In this document: piece by piece, positions 1 to 8,420 of the stretch | Layout of the letters: the number at the start of each line of letters is the position of its first letter | How positions within the stretch are numbered: position 1 is the stretch's first letter | From: Streptomyces dengpaensis | Lineage (GTDB): Bacteria; Actinomycetota; Actinomycetes; Streptomycetales; Streptomycetaceae | DNA: 64,000 bases | Direction of reading: 5' to 3' | NCBI RefSeq assembly: GCF_002946835.1 | Contig: NZ_CP026652.1 | Span: 6,076,001 to 6,140,000, forward strand | Translations under genes and position numbers: made by a program | The notes under the pieces: model-generated | Databases searched by the model: none | Told to the model about the DNA's origin: nothing | What the model saw: the letters and a program-made list of their open reading frames with translations, nothing else

Positions 1-1
1 C

Positions 2-1066
2 GCCTACACCATGACCTTGAGGGAAGGCGAGGACACCCCGGTCGTCAACGGGAAGGTGTTCCCTTACCTGGCCGTCGAGCGGCGACGCTATCGGCTGCGC
101 TTTCTCAACGCTTCGAACGAGCGTTTCTGGCGGCTGAGGTTCGAGGCTTGGCCCAGGGATACCCTGCCCCAGGTCAATCTGCCGTTCTGGCTGATCGGCA
201 CCGACGGCGGCTTCCGTCCTCCGTTGCAAATGCTGAACTTCCTGATCTCGCCGGCCGAGCGGTACGACCTGATCGTCGACTTCAGTCAGGTGCCCATGGG
301 CACGAATGTCAGATTGACGAACTACCACGCGCCGGTCCACTACCCCGGCATGCCGGGCGAGGGGCCGGAAATCCGGGAAATCATGGAGTTCCGGGTCACC
401 AAACCATTGTCCGGAGGCGCGGACAGGACGAGGTCTCCCAAGGAACTCAGGCTGCCGACGGTCGCACCTGTCAAGCCGAAACCGAACACCCGGCGGCGGC
501 AATGGGTCGTGTACCAGCACAAGCTCTTCAGGACCATGACGTTCAACGCGATGCCATTCGAGGCACCGTCCCAGGACTTCATCAAGGATGGCTCGACCGA
601 GATCTGGGAGTACATCAATCCCAACCACGACGCCCACCCGATGCATGTCCACCTCGTCAACTTCCAGGTGTTGAACAGGCAGCCGATCGACGCGGCCAGC
701 TACCAGGAGGATTACGAAAAGTGGATTGACGGTGGCCGCAAACCGAAGGACCTTCCGGTGCTGGCGAACTATTTCACCGGTCCACCGATTCCGCCGGACC
801 CGGACGAAGCACGGTCCAACAAGGATACGTTCAAATCCTATCCGGAGACGGTGACCAGAATCATCATTCAGGAATTCACTCCGCCGACGGGTACGATCGC
901 GTCGATTCCGGGCAGCGGCACCGAACTCCCGGCGACGTACATCCACCACTGCCACATTCTCGAACACGAAGACGACGACCTGATGCGCCCGTGGACGATC
1001 GTCGGCCACGGCGACGACGGCGGTGGTGACCACGGGGGCAACGGCGGTGGCGGCCACGGCCATTGA
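2..1066 (+). CDS. Multicopper oxidase, CotA/bilirubin-oxidase type, 3' part only
   Basis: This is the C-terminal part of a multicopper oxidase (CotA-laccase/bilirubin oxidase family), which couples substrate oxidation to O2 reduction. The frame is open to the left edge, so the true start lies outside the window. Counting from the first visible Met (base 11), the trinuclear and type-1 copper ligands are seen as HPMHVH (209-214) and HCHILEH (313-319). Family knowledge puts the type-1 axial ligand five residues after the last His; here that position is Leu and the next residue is Met, whereas CotA has Met. The last 20 residues are almost only Gly, His and Asp, a possible metal-binding tail. A strong hairpin follows the stop. 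Family assignment is secure; the natural substrate is unknown. Confidence 0.93.
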   Translation, partial: AYTMTLREGEDTPVVNGKVFPYLAVERRRYRLRFLNASNERFWRLRFEAWPRDTLPQVNLPFWLIGTDGGFRPPLQMLNFLISPAERYDLIVDFSQVPMGTNVRLTNYHAPVHYPGMPGEGPEIREIMEFRVTKPLSGGADRTRSPKELRLPTVAPVKPKPNTRRRQWVVYQHKLFRTMTFNAMPFEAPSQDFIKDGSTEIWEYINPNHDAHPMHVHLVNFQVLNRQPIDAASYQEDYEKWIDGGRKPKDLPVLANYFTGPPIPPDPDEARSNKDTFKSYPETVTRIIIQEFTPPTGTIASIPGSGTELPATYIHHCHILEHEDDDLMRPWTIVGHGDDGGGDHGGNGGGGHGH

Positions 1067-1080
1067 CGGGATCGATCGAC

Positions 1081-1131
1081 CGGCGTCAGTGCCGGTCCGC
1101 GTCCAAGGAGCCCGGACCGGTACTGACGCCG
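1081..1131 (+). terminator. Strong hairpin terminator after the multicopper oxidase
   Basis: Two 19-nt arms (1081-1099 and 1113-1131) pair completely if one G-U wobble is allowed, with a 13-nt loop. It starts 14 bases after the oxidase stop and has no U-tract, as is common in Streptomyces. Confidence 0.8.
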
Positions 1132-1225
1132 TGCGCGGCGGACCGAGGGTGCGGTCTCTACTGTGATGGCGGGGCGGCCGACCCACCCACCCGGAACCCG
1201 GCCGGACCAACCGGGCGCCAGGAGG

Positions 1226-1390
1226 TCTACGAGCGCGCGCCCGATACATGTGCCACAGCTCGGCGGCCTGCGCGCAGCGCATCTCGCCGTACCCGCAGTC
1301 GGCGCAGCCGACCGAGTGATCCCTGTACGCACGGTAGGCCGTCTGGATCCGGCCATGCGCAGGCGCGCCCTGTGGGCCGCCTACCTCCAA
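1226..1390 (-). other. Possible small Cys-rich protein segment, start and stop unclear
   Basis: The stretch 1132-1495 has no gene I can support firmly. On the minus strand, 1348 to 1226 reads as an amphipathic segment with two C-x2-C-like pairs (DHSVGCADCGYGEMRC followed by AQAAELWHMYRA). This resembles small Cys-rich proteins scattered in Streptomyces. A TTG at 1390 could start it, but there is no convincing ribosome site, and the frame stays open far past the recognisable part. It may be a decayed gene or chance. Confidence 0.3.
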
Positions 1391-1495
1391 GCTGGAGCCT
1401 GAGATCCGGGCCCTCGCGTGTGGGGCGTGGAGCCGGTCCTCGGCCCGTGCGGCGGGCGAGGCACTGCGGACGGGAGGGGCAATCGTCGGCGATGT

Positions 1496-1819
1496 TCAGC
1501 CCAAGTCAGGGAATTTGTGGGCGCTCCACCAGGACGCGACGCTCTCCGGGTGGTTCAGGTCGGCCGTGGTTCCGGACACGCGGCCATCGAACCCTCGGGT
1601 GCCTGTGTAGCGGCCCTTCGCGTTTCCGAAGGGCCATGTGACCACGAACCAGATCGCGTTGTCGGTCACCCTGCCCGTCAGACTCCCCGTCCCGCTGGCG
1701 TGCCGGGCGAAGCCCGAGATCGCACCGTCCCCGTCCTGATGGGTGACGTTGACTCCGATGCCCTGGCCGTTGCTCTGGTACGCGTCCCACTCGCCTTTGG
1801 CGTTGAACAAGACTGCCAT
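1496..1819 (-). CDS. Small beta-rich hypothetical protein
   Basis: A 107-residue protein of unknown function. The composition (alternating Gly/Thr/Val, repeated G-x-x-x-G and Trp-containing strands such as WDAYQSNGQG, AIWFVVTWPFG and a final SVASWWS) suggests a compact beta sandwich or barrel without membrane segments. There is no signal peptide. The ATG at 1819 has an excellent ribosome site (GGGGGAGG, short spacer). Related short proteins with an SNG...W pattern are common in actinomycetes, but I cannot name a family. The stretch up to the next gene (1820-2083) holds no supported CDS; a minus-strand reading there ends in a protein-like tail (bases 1903-2000) that could be a remnant. Confidence 0.7.
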   Translation of the reverse strand: MAVLFNAKGEWDAYQSNGQGIGVNVTHQDGDGAISGFARHASGTGSLTGRVTDNAIWFVVTWPFGNAKGRYTGTRGFDGRVSGTTADLNHPESVASWWSAHKFPDLG

Positions 1820-2083
1820 GGATCCTCCCCCGAGCGGAGCCCTCTCCTACCGGTCGCTGTTGCGCCTATTTGCCACACTGTCCTGCGGAATGTCGCATGC
1901 CGCTAGAGGGTCTTCTTGATCTGTGAGTGGAGGGGCAAGGAGGCCACCTTGCCCAAGGCGAGCAGGACGTGGCGGGTGGGCTGCCAGATCTGTCGGTTCG
2001 CGTTTCGGCGCGTGCCGCGGGAAGCTCGTCGGGCGTGAGTAATTCGCTGGTTCCCCCTGCGGCCCGCTGGCCATACTGCCGCC

Positions 2084-2611
2084 ATGGATCCCGTGACGTT
2101 GGAGACCGCCCGCCTCCTGCTCAGGCCCTTCACCCCCGCCGATGCGGACGCGGTGTACGCGGCCTGCCAAGACGCGGACATCCAGTACTACACGCCGACA
2201 CCCACACCCTTCCGGCGCGAGGACGCCGAGAAGTACGTCGTGGAGACCGCGCCGCAGGGCTGGACCACGGACCGCGACTACATCCTCGGTGCCTTCCGTA
2301 CGGACAATGGGGCCCTGGTCGGCTCCTTCTGTCTGACCAAGCTCTTCCAGGGCGTCTACGAACTCGGCTATTGGGCGGCCAAGGAGCAGCGCGGCCTGGG
2401 GTACTCCACAGAGGCCGCGCGGGCGCTGTGTGACTGGGGCTTCACCGTGCTTGCGGCGCACAGGATCGAGTGGTGGGCCATGGCCGGGAACACGGCCTCG
2501 CGCGCACTCGCCGAGAAGCTCGGCTTCACGCTTGAGGGAACCCTCCGCAACCGCAGCATGGTCAACGGCGAACCGCACGACTGGTGGGTGGGCGGCCTCC
2601 TGAAGCCCTGA
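2084..2611 (+). CDS. GNAT N-acetyltransferase, RimJ/RimL-like
   Basis: A 175-residue acetyltransferase of the RimJ/RimL branch, which transfers acetyl from acetyl-CoA to an amino group. The N-terminus shows the typical opening (VTLETARLLLRPFTPADADA). The acetyl-CoA pyrophosphate loop is EQRGLGYSTEA near residues 103-113, followed by the usual helix and a C-terminal segment (NTASRALAEKLGF, EGTLRN). Length is normal. There is no Shine-Dalgarno sequence ahead of the ATG, so it may be translated from a leaderless or near-leaderless mRNA. The acceptor could be a ribosomal protein, antibiotic or small amine; the sequence does not decide. Confidence 0.9.
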   Translation: MDPVTLETARLLLRPFTPADADAVYAACQDADIQYYTPTPTPFRREDAEKYVVETAPQGWTTDRDYILGAFRTDNGALVGSFCLTKLFQGVYELGYWAAKEQRGLGYSTEAARALCDWGFTVLAAHRIEWWAMAGNTASRALAEKLGFTLEGTLRNRSMVNGEPHDWWVGGLLKP

Positions 2612-2627
2612 CGCCGTCCAGTACGTG

Positions 2628-2663
2628 GAGAGGCCTTCGGGGGGATGATCCCGAAGGCCTCTC
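2628..2663 (+). terminator. Perfect hairpin terminator after the GNAT gene
   Basis: 14-bp perfect arms (2628-2641 and 2650-2663) with an 8-nt loop, 16 bases after the acetyltransferase stop. It sits between convergent genes and can serve both. Confidence 0.85.
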
Positions 2664-2725
2664 GTGGTATTTCCACCGCTTGGCGCTCGTGGTGTTTCCA
2701 CCGCTCGGCGATGTGGGGCTTCACG

Positions 2726-3070
2726 TCAGGCATCCCCTTGCTCCCGGGGCTCGTGCGCGTGCTTCAGCCTCATGCGGGCGTCGACCTTCTCCGGGGGTGC
2801 GACCTCCGACCAGAAGCGGTGGCAGGTCACGAACACCGCCAGCTCGCGCTCCCGCTGGCGGAGCTTCTCCACCTCGGCCTGTTCGTCGGCGGTCCAGCCG
2901 GGCGAGGCGGGGCGCTCCACCTTGCGCCAGCCGCCCGTGTCGCTGAAGCCGTCCAGGGGTTCTACCGACCAGGGGAGTCGTTTCAGCAGGGCCAACAGCT
3001 CGGCCCGGACCTGATGCAGCTCCTCCTGACCGGCGAGGAGGTCACTCGGAAAGTCATAGGTCTCTGCCAC
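2726..3070 (-). CDS. Conserved hypothetical protein, helical, 114 residues
   Basis: A soluble, charged, mostly helical protein. The N-terminal half contains a helix with regular Leu spacing (EELHQVRAELLALLKRL) and a conserved-looking Trp-Ser-Val-Glu-Pro turn. The centre is PGWTADEQAEVEKLRQRE, and the end is HRFWSEV followed by a basic tail. The layout is seen in many Streptomyces small proteins that lack a named domain. It is transcribed opposite to the flanking GNAT and DUF1801 genes. No function can be assigned. Confidence 0.7.
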   Translation of the reverse strand: MAETYDFPSDLLAGQEELHQVRAELLALLKRLPWSVEPLDGFSDTGGWRKVERPASPGWTADEQAEVEKLRQRERELAVFVTCHRFWSEVAPPEKVDARMRLKHAHEPREQGDA

Positions 3071-3176
3071 GCCGCAATGCTACGCCTGTTCGATTTTGGG
3101 TGGCGACTCGCTTCAGGGACTTCACGCGAACGGGTGCAGCCCGGAACCGCGACATCCGCCTGGCTAGGCTTGCGCC

Positions 3177-3542
3177 ATGGTGCAGAGCAGCGCGACAGAC
3201 GTGGGTGACTACCTCGCCGAGGTTCCGGAGGAGCGGAGGGACGCGCTGACCGAGCTGCGGCAGATGTGCCTGGCGGAGCTCAAGGGATTCGGCGAGGTGA
3301 TGGCGTACGGCATGCCCGCCTATGAGCGTGACGGCACGGCCGAGATCGCCTTCGCCAGCCAGAAGCAGTACATCTCCTTCTACCTCCTGCGCAGCGACGT
3401 CCGCGAGGCGTTCGCGGACCGGCTGGCAGGGCAGGACATGGGCAAGGGCTGCCTGCGATTCCGCAAGCCGGAACGTATCGACTTCGAGCTGGTGAGGGAC
3501 CTGCTCAAGGCGACCGCGGCCGAACCGGGCACGATCTGCTGA
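3177..3542 (+). CDS. DUF1801 (YdhG-like) protein
   Basis: A 121-residue protein of the DUF1801/YdhG family, a small single-domain fold of unknown biochemical role. Diagnostic segments are VGDYLAEVPEERRDAL, GEVMAYGMPAYE and the central FASQKQYISFYLL; the C-terminal KGCLRFRKPERIDFELV is also typical. Length matches the family. The ATG at 3177 is the only plausible start. It is monocistronic, and a hairpin follows. Confidence 0.85.
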   Translation: MVQSSATDVGDYLAEVPEERRDALTELRQMCLAELKGFGEVMAYGMPAYERDGTAEIAFASQKQYISFYLLRSDVREAFADRLAGQDMGKGCLRFRKPERIDFELVRDLLKATAAEPGTIC

Positions 3543-3580
3543 CCTCCTGCCGCTCGAACACGCTGCGGTCAGCCGTGGCC

Positions 3581-3618
3581 CACGGGGTGACCCGCGAGGA
3601 TTCGCCGGCCACCCCGTG
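3581..3618. terminator. Bidirectional hairpin between convergent genes
   Basis: Nine-base arms CACGGGGTG (3581-3589) and CACCCCGTG (3610-3618), extendable on both sides with a few mismatches, lie between the DUF1801 gene and the converging ketopantoate reductase gene. Confidence 0.65.
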
Positions 3619-3644
3619 AGCCCTGGGTCAGCGACCGGCCCGGG

Positions 3645-4562
3645 TCAGCGGCCGTCCCAGCCCGCCAGCGCCCGCACCAGCTCACGCGCGACCGGTACGG
3701 CCACCCCGTGCCGGTCCGCGGCCCGCAGCAACGCCCCGCCGATCGCGTCCAGCTCGAGCGGGCGGCCCGCCTCGGCGTCGCGCTGCATGGAGGACTTCGT
3801 CCCCGGCGGGAAGGCGTCGTAGCGGGCGAGGGCGGCCGCCGGGTCGACGGGGGCGCCGCTCGCGCGGCTGACGGCCGCGGTCTCCTCGACCAGGGCCGTC
3901 AACTCCTCGCGGTGGAGCGTGCGTACGTCGCCCAGCGGCAGACCGTAACGGGTCGTCAGCAGAGCGAACGGCGCGAGGAACGACATCTTCGCCCACAGCG
4001 TGCGCGCCTCGTCGTCCGTGACGCGGACGCGCGCACCGGCCCCCTCCAGGGCCCCGGCGAGCGCGTCGAGGCGGTCGCGCGGCACGGTGTCGCCGGTCAG
4101 GTCGATCTCCGCGAAGGGGCTGCCGTGCTCAATCACTCCCGGCGCGAGGCGAGTTGACTCCACGCGGATCGCCGCGGGTGCCACCTGCTCGGGGCGGTAG
4201 CGTTCCCGCAGGGCCGCCGGGTGTTCGACGCCGTTCAGGAACGGTACGACCAGGCCGTCGTCGCCGAGCGCCTTCGCGGGGAGGCGCTCCAGGGCCGCGT
4301 CGAGTGCCGTGGCCTTGACCGCGATCAGGCACGCGTCGACGGGTTCGCGCAGTTCGGTGTCCGCCTCCACGCGGGCCGTGAAGTCGCCGAAGGGTCCGCT
4401 GCGTACGCTGATGCCGTCCGTGGCCAGCACCCGCACGGTCTCCTCCGCGGCCAGGCAGATCACCCGGTGCCCGGTACGCGCCAGCAGCGCGGCGAGCAGA
4501 CCGCCGACGCCGCCCGGGCCCAGTACCGCGATGGTCAGGGGCGTAAGTCGCTCTGTCTTCAT
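3645..4562 (-). CDS. panE: 2-dehydropantoate 2-reductase family protein (PanE/ApbA)
   Basis: A 305-residue NADPH-dependent reductase of the ketopantoate reductase family; the classical reaction is 2-dehydropantoate to pantoate in CoA synthesis. The N-terminal Rossmann motif GPGGVGG is at residues 15-21. The conserved Lys of the AVKATALDAAL segment, the PFLNGVEHP loop and the WAKMSFLAPFALLTTRY helix of the C-terminal ApbA_C domain are all present. I start it at 4562 because AGAGGA lies nine bases upstream; an in-frame ATG at 4580 has no ribosome site. Streptomyces carry several paralogues, so this copy may act on another 2-ketoacid rather than serve pantothenate synthesis. Confidence 0.87.
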   Translation of the reverse strand: MKTERLTPLTIAVLGPGGVGGLLAALLARTGHRVICLAAEETVRVLATDGISVRSGPFGDFTARVEADTELREPVDACLIAVKATALDAALERLPAKALGDDGLVVPFLNGVEHPAALRERYRPEQVAPAAIRVESTRLAPGVIEHGSPFAEIDLTGDTVPRDRLDALAGALEGAGARVRVTDDEARTLWAKMSFLAPFALLTTRYGLPLGDVRTLHREELTALVEETAAVSRASGAPVDPAAALARYDAFPPGTKSSMQRDAEAGRPLELDAIGGALLRAADRHGVAVPVARELVRALAGWDGR

Positions 4563-4817
4563 GTCCGTCGGTCCTCTCATCGGTCGGCCCCGGGAAGGTG
4601 GCCGCCTCGGAATGGATCATCGCAGGTGCTCACGCGGGAGCGGCAGACGTACGGAAGCAGGTGATCTCCAACGCCGTCCACGGTAGTCATGTCCTCCACA
4701 ATCCGTGGAGCGCGCGACGGTATTCCCGACCGGTGATCACCAGGGTTGGCAGACCGGTGCCCACCAGGTAACCCCAACCGGTGTCCGCCAGGATGGCGTA
4801 CGCGCGACACTGGACGC

Positions 4818-5042
4818 ATGTGCCGCAGCATCAAGACGCTCCGCCCGCCCGCGCTCCCCGAAGAGGCCACCGAGGAGGAGATCCGCGCCGCCGCCCTGCA
4901 GTACGTCCGCAAGGTCTCCGGCTTCCGCGCCCCCGCCGCCCACAACCGCGAGGTCTTCGACCAGGCGGTCGAGACGATCGCGGCGGCCACCGCCGAACTG
5001 CTGGGCGGCCTGGAGGTCCGCGGCGCGGCGCAGCGCGTCTAG
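4818..5042 (+). CDS. DUF2277 family protein
   Basis: A 74-residue protein beginning MCRSIKTLRPP, the hallmark opening of the DUF2277 family. It continues with EEATEEEIRAAALQYVRKVSGF and an Ala-rich helix, and its size is typical. The ATG at 4818 is chosen over an upstream in-frame ATG at 4746 because the family always starts with this Met-Cys-Arg-Ser. No function is known. It converges on the DedA-like gene with only six bases between the stops. Confidence 0.88.
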   Translation: MCRSIKTLRPPALPEEATEEEIRAAALQYVRKVSGFRAPAAHNREVFDQAVETIAAATAELLGGLEVRGAAQRV

Positions 5043-5048
5043 GCCCCT

Positions 5049-5675
5049 CTATGCGCCGGCGCCCGACCCCCGGGGTCCGGGGCGGCGCATCAGGTAGGCC
5101 GCGCCCGCGCCCGCGGCGCACAGCGCCGCGAAGGAGACGCCCGTGGCGAGCCAGGTCGCGCCCAGCCACTGGCCGCCGAAGTAGCCGAGGGCGACGCTGT
5201 AGCCGGCCCAGGTCACGCCCGCGAGTATCGACCAGGGCAGGAACTCGCGCACGCGGCGGTGGGCGGCGCCCGCGCCGAGCGAGACGACCGAGCGGCCGGC
5301 TGGGGCGAAGCGGGCGATGACGACCAGGGCGCCGCCGCCGCGCGCGAGGGCCACGCCGAGACGTTCCTGCGCGCTGGTGAGGCGGCGGGAGCGGGCGATG
5401 GCCCGGTCCAGGCGTTTGCCGCCGCGCCAGGCCAGGTGGTAGGCCACCAGGTCGCCCAGGACGGAGGCCGTGGCCGCGCACAGGGCGAGCACGAGGATGT
5501 CGGGTACGGCCTGCGGGACGGCGCTGGTGGCGGAGCCCGCCGCGGCGGCCGTGGCCGCCGCGATGACCAGGACGCCGCTCGGCAGGACCGGCAGGAACAC
5601 ATCGAGAAGGACGGACACGGCCACCGCCGCGTAGATCCATGGGCTGCCCGTCAGCGACCCCATACTCTCCAGCAC
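5049..5675 (-). CDS. DedA/SNARE-associated (VTT domain) membrane protein
   Basis: A 208-residue integral membrane protein of the DedA family, which includes lipid scramblases and flippases. Visible family features are an N-terminal hydrophobic helix, LPVLPSG, and a segment corresponding to the re-entrant loop (LVAYHLAWRGGKRLDRAI). The conserved RFAPAGRSVVSLGAGAA, with its Arg and Pro-Ala-Gly, and the final Trp-rich helices ending in basic residues are also present. I choose the GTG at 5675, with AGGGGAG seven bases before it; an ATG at 5663 is the alternative. Further upstream ATGs would add an arginine-rich segment without a ribosome site. Confidence 0.85.
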   Translation of the reverse strand: MLESMGSLTGSPWIYAAVAVSVLLDVFLPVLPSGVLVIAAATAAAAGSATSAVPQAVPDILVLALCAATASVLGDLVAYHLAWRGGKRLDRAIARSRRLTSAQERLGVALARGGGALVVIARFAPAGRSVVSLGAGAAHRRVREFLPWSILAGVTWAGYSVALGYFGGQWLGATWLATGVSFAALCAAGAGAAYLMRRPGPRGSGAGA

Positions 5676-5799
5676 CGCAACACTCCCCTGAAAATCCCCC
5701 GTAGGCACGACCACGCCGCGACGTCGCGGGGAGCGGCAGGGCGGCCTGTAACAGCCATACAGCGTACGCGGCGGGGGTGACAGGAGCTCCACGAGGGGC

Positions 5800-6170
5800 T
5801 CATGTGTCTGTCACATCACGTTCACCGGCCACTGGCTCAGCGCCGTCGGCGTCCGCCGCCGCGTACGGGAGACGAGCGCCGACGTGCGGGCCGTACGGGA
5901 TACGGGTGCCGACGTGCGGGTCGTACGGGCGATCAGGCCGCGACGGGGTCCGAGGCCGCTTCTCCTCGGTCGCCGAGGCCGTGCGGCCCGCGAACAGCCG
6001 GTCGAGGCCGAGCGCACCGGAACCGGTGAAGACGAGCAGGAACATGGCCCAGCAGAACAGCACGGCGGGCTCGCCGCCGTTCTGGATGGGCCACAGGGCC
6101 GCGGACTGGTGCACGTCGAAGTACGCGAACGCCATCGAGCCCGACGCGATGAACGCCGCGCCGCGGGGTT
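5800..6170 (-). pseudogene. DoxX-like membrane protein remnant, N-terminus lost
   Basis: Only the C-terminal quarter of a DoxX-family protein remains: GAAFIASGSMAFAYFDVHQ, then WPIQNGGEPAVLFCWAMFLLVF and the terminal GALGLDRLF. Family members have four membrane helices; here the frame is closed by a TGA just upstream, and the first two or three helices are absent. The break lies within a few bases of the stop codon of the neighbouring FAD-binding gene, in a locally AT-rich patch, as if a deletion or rearrangement had joined the two. After the DoxX part the frame continues into a roughly 10-residue repeat (PYDPHVGTRI, PYGPHVGARL). An ATG at 6135 could still yield a 111-residue protein with one full helix, but function is doubtful. 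Confidence 0.7.
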
Positions 6171-6176
6171 CCGCAT

Positions 6177-8183
6177 CTAATCGATGCTTGCAAGTTCAAT
6201 ATTTGGTCGACGGTCTATTTCCGCCCGGGGTTCCGCTTGTGCCGTCGCCGCACGGAGCGCCGCCCGCGCCACCGCGTCGGCGTCCGACAGCGTGACCGAA
6301 TCCACGCCCGGCCTGGCCCCGGCCGCGGTCACCCAGTGGACGCCCTCCGTGGGCACCCCGAACGCGAATCGCCCTGCGTGCGGGCGACCTTGACGGTCGA
6401 TCAGATGGTAGGGACGCGGTGTTACGTCCAGCCCTCCGGTTTCGTAACCGTCCACGGTGTGCGGACGGCACTGGCCCGTCTTCAGCAGCCGGGCGAGGAG
6501 TTCGTCGGCGGTCCGGCGCAGATCGGGTTCCGGTAGCCGCGCCTCCACGAGCGTCGTCGCCCGTACGGCCGAACCCGGCACGTCGGGGGAGTGCGCGAGC
6601 CACGCTCCGTCCTCGGCCCGCACCTCGAGCCGGGGCCCGACGACGTCCAGGACGCCCGCCTCGATCAGCGCGATCATCTCCTCGATGCGCCGCCGGGGCG
6701 GGCCGATGGAGAGGAATGCGTTGAGCGGCGTATACCAACGGTCCAGGTGCGCCCGGCGCGAATCGCCGGACAGCCCGCCGTGGTCCACGATCCGCCGCAG
6801 TTCGTTGCGCAGATCACGCAACACGTCGAGGGCGGCTTTCAGCGGCCCGTCGACATTGCCGAGCGCGGCCTGTTCGGCGTCCTCGTGCAGATGGCCGAGA
6901 AGCCATGCGCGCCAGGTGTCGGGTCCGGTGAAGGAGTGTCCGGCGTACGGGCGTGACATGCGGTCCCAGGACCAGCGGTCGTCGGGCGCGATGCCGAACT
7001 CGTCGAGGAGAGCGGCCTCTTGGGGATCCCGGTGCGGGATGGCGAGGTAGCGCTCCCTGAAGTCGTCCTTGAAGCCGTCTGGCAAGCCGTCGCCGTCGCT
7101 GCCGCCGTCCCCGAAGTCCAGGCCGGTCCGCGAGCGCCCCAACACCCCCTCGTAGTAGACCGTTTCCACCTCCTTCGCGACCAACGGCCATATCTCGCGC
7201 AGAAAGTCCGGCGCGTCACCGGAGTCCGCGCGCTTGCGGAAGCCGGAGATCACCTCGTCGGTGAGGACGAGGGGGATGTGGCGGCCGTACGGGCCCTTCG
7301 CGTTGTCGCCGCGGGCCTGGTACGGGATGCCGCGCCGGGAGCCGGCGTACAGACGGGGTTCTTCGCCCGAGGGCAGATAGCGCAGGCCCTCCTGTGCGGT
7401 CCGTACGAAACGGCCGCCGCGGCCCGTCGTCAGCAGGGCCATGTGGTCGAAGAAGTTGAGGCCCAGGCCGCGCAGCAGGACCGGTTCGCCGGGGGAGAGG
7501 GAGGAGAGGTCGAGGTCGGCCGGGTTGGCGGGCGGGATGTGACGCAGCCCGTGCCGCTCGGCGTACGCGGTGAGGCGCTGCTCGGCGGGGTCCGCGAGAA
7601 CGGGAAGGTGGCCCTGCGCGAGGACGACGGCGGCGAGCCCGGTGAGGGTGCGGCCGGTGGAGAGGGTGAGGGTCTGACGGCCGTCGGGCGCGTCGTCGAG
7701 CCGTATCGCGCGGGCCGCGTGCACCTCGACCCGGACCTCCGGCGGCGCCCCGCGCACCACCTCGGCGAAGACCCACTCCAGGTAACGGCCGTACTGGGCA
7801 CGGGTCGGATAGTCGTCGGGGCCCAGCTCGCCCGCCGCCCATGTGTGCAGGCTCGGCCCCGGACAGATCGGCCCCGAGCAGTCCACGCTCTCGTCGGTGA
7901 AGAGCGTTACCTGCGAGGCCACGGTGTTCATCAGCAGATGCGGCGACTGCGCGGTGCGCCAGACGCGGCCCGGCCCGGGCGGGTCGGGGTCGACGACGTG
8001 GAGCGTGAGCCGTGCGCCCGGCGCGAGCAGCTCGGGCGCGGAGGCGCAGAGGCGTTCCAGGACGCTGGTGCCGCGCGGGCCCGCGCCGACGACGGCGACG
8101 GAGACGTGAGCGGTCCCGGAGGGCGGCGGGGGTCCCCCCTGTTCGAGCTCAGTCGAGAACTCGGGGGAGGGTGCTGCAGACAA
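6177..8183 (-). CDS. FAD/NAD(P)-binding domain protein
   Basis: A 668-residue flavoprotein of the FAD-NAD(P)-binding (NAD_binding_9) type. The dinucleotide motif VVGAGPRGTSVLERL is at residues 31-45. A second Rossmann region around residues 185-195 reads LAAVVLAQGHLPV, and RGLGLNFFDHMALLTTGRGG marks the conserved core. Later conserved segments are SRRGIPYQARG and YETGGLDVTP. No transmembrane segments are seen. The TTG at 8183 is used because GGGAG lies eight bases upstream; no ATG or GTG is available before the first Rossmann motif. The N-terminal region (codons 10-25) is built by an inserted short palindromic element. Related proteins occur near hydroxylases or biosynthetic clusters, but this locus gives no such context, so the substrate is unknown. 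Confidence 0.85.
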   Translation of the reverse strand: MSAAPSPEFSTELEQGGPPPPSGTAHVSVAVVGAGPRGTSVLERLCASAPELLAPGARLTLHVVDPDPPGPGRVWRTAQSPHLLMNTVASQVTLFTDESVDCSGPICPGPSLHTWAAGELGPDDYPTRAQYGRYLEWVFAEVVRGAPPEVRVEVHAARAIRLDDAPDGRQTLTLSTGRTLTGLAAVVLAQGHLPVLADPAEQRLTAYAERHGLRHIPPANPADLDLSSLSPGEPVLLRGLGLNFFDHMALLTTGRGGRFVRTAQEGLRYLPSGEEPRLYAGSRRGIPYQARGDNAKGPYGRHIPLVLTDEVISGFRKRADSGDAPDFLREIWPLVAKEVETVYYEGVLGRSRTGLDFGDGGSDGDGLPDGFKDDFRERYLAIPHRDPQEAALLDEFGIAPDDRWSWDRMSRPYAGHSFTGPDTWRAWLLGHLHEDAEQAALGNVDGPLKAALDVLRDLRNELRRIVDHGGLSGDSRRAHLDRWYTPLNAFLSIGPPRRRIEEMIALIEAGVLDVVGPRLEVRAEDGAWLAHSPDVPGSAVRATTLVEARLPEPDLRRTADELLARLLKTGQCRPHTVDGYETGGLDVTPRPYHLIDRQGRPHAGRFAFGVPTEGVHWVTAAGARPGVDSVTLSDADAVARAALRAATAQAEPRAEIDRRPNIELASID
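8128..8170 (+). repeat. Short palindromic element, copy 1 (inside a CDS)
   Basis: GGGGGTCCCCCC at 8128, then a small TCGAG...CGAGA stem and a GGGGGAGG end. The same ordered modules recur at 54205-54244. This copy encodes part of the low-complexity N-terminus of the FAD-binding protein. Confidence 0.7.
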
Positions 8184-8420
8184 AGGTGTAACTCCCGGGC
8201 GTGTGGGGCGCGTGGCAGCAAAAGGCCCGCCTGAAGCGGACGGTCCGCATCATCATGCCGTTGGGAGCATCGGGAGCCGAGTCCTAGGGGGAGGATCGGG
8301 GCCGGGGTGTGGGATGGGTCACGAGCATCACGGGTCACGGGCACAACAAACGTACGGAACAGGTCGATTGCGGAGGACTACGGACGTCTTCTCGCGGGCC
8401 GGGCCCGGCGGCGCCCAAGC

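Noticed and set aside
1063..1641. Plus-strand ORFs after the multicopper oxidase
   Set aside because: They overlap the terminator hairpin and show no domain or ribosome site.
1903..2181. 92-codon minus-strand ORF before the GNAT gene
   Set aside because: The first half is antisense to the GNAT start region; only the last 30 residues look protein-like, so at most a remnant.
7020..8234. Long plus-strand open frame opposite the FAD/NAD(P)-binding gene
   Set aside because: Arg/Gly/Ala-rich shadow without motifs; the minus-strand gene has clear Rossmann motifs and codon use.
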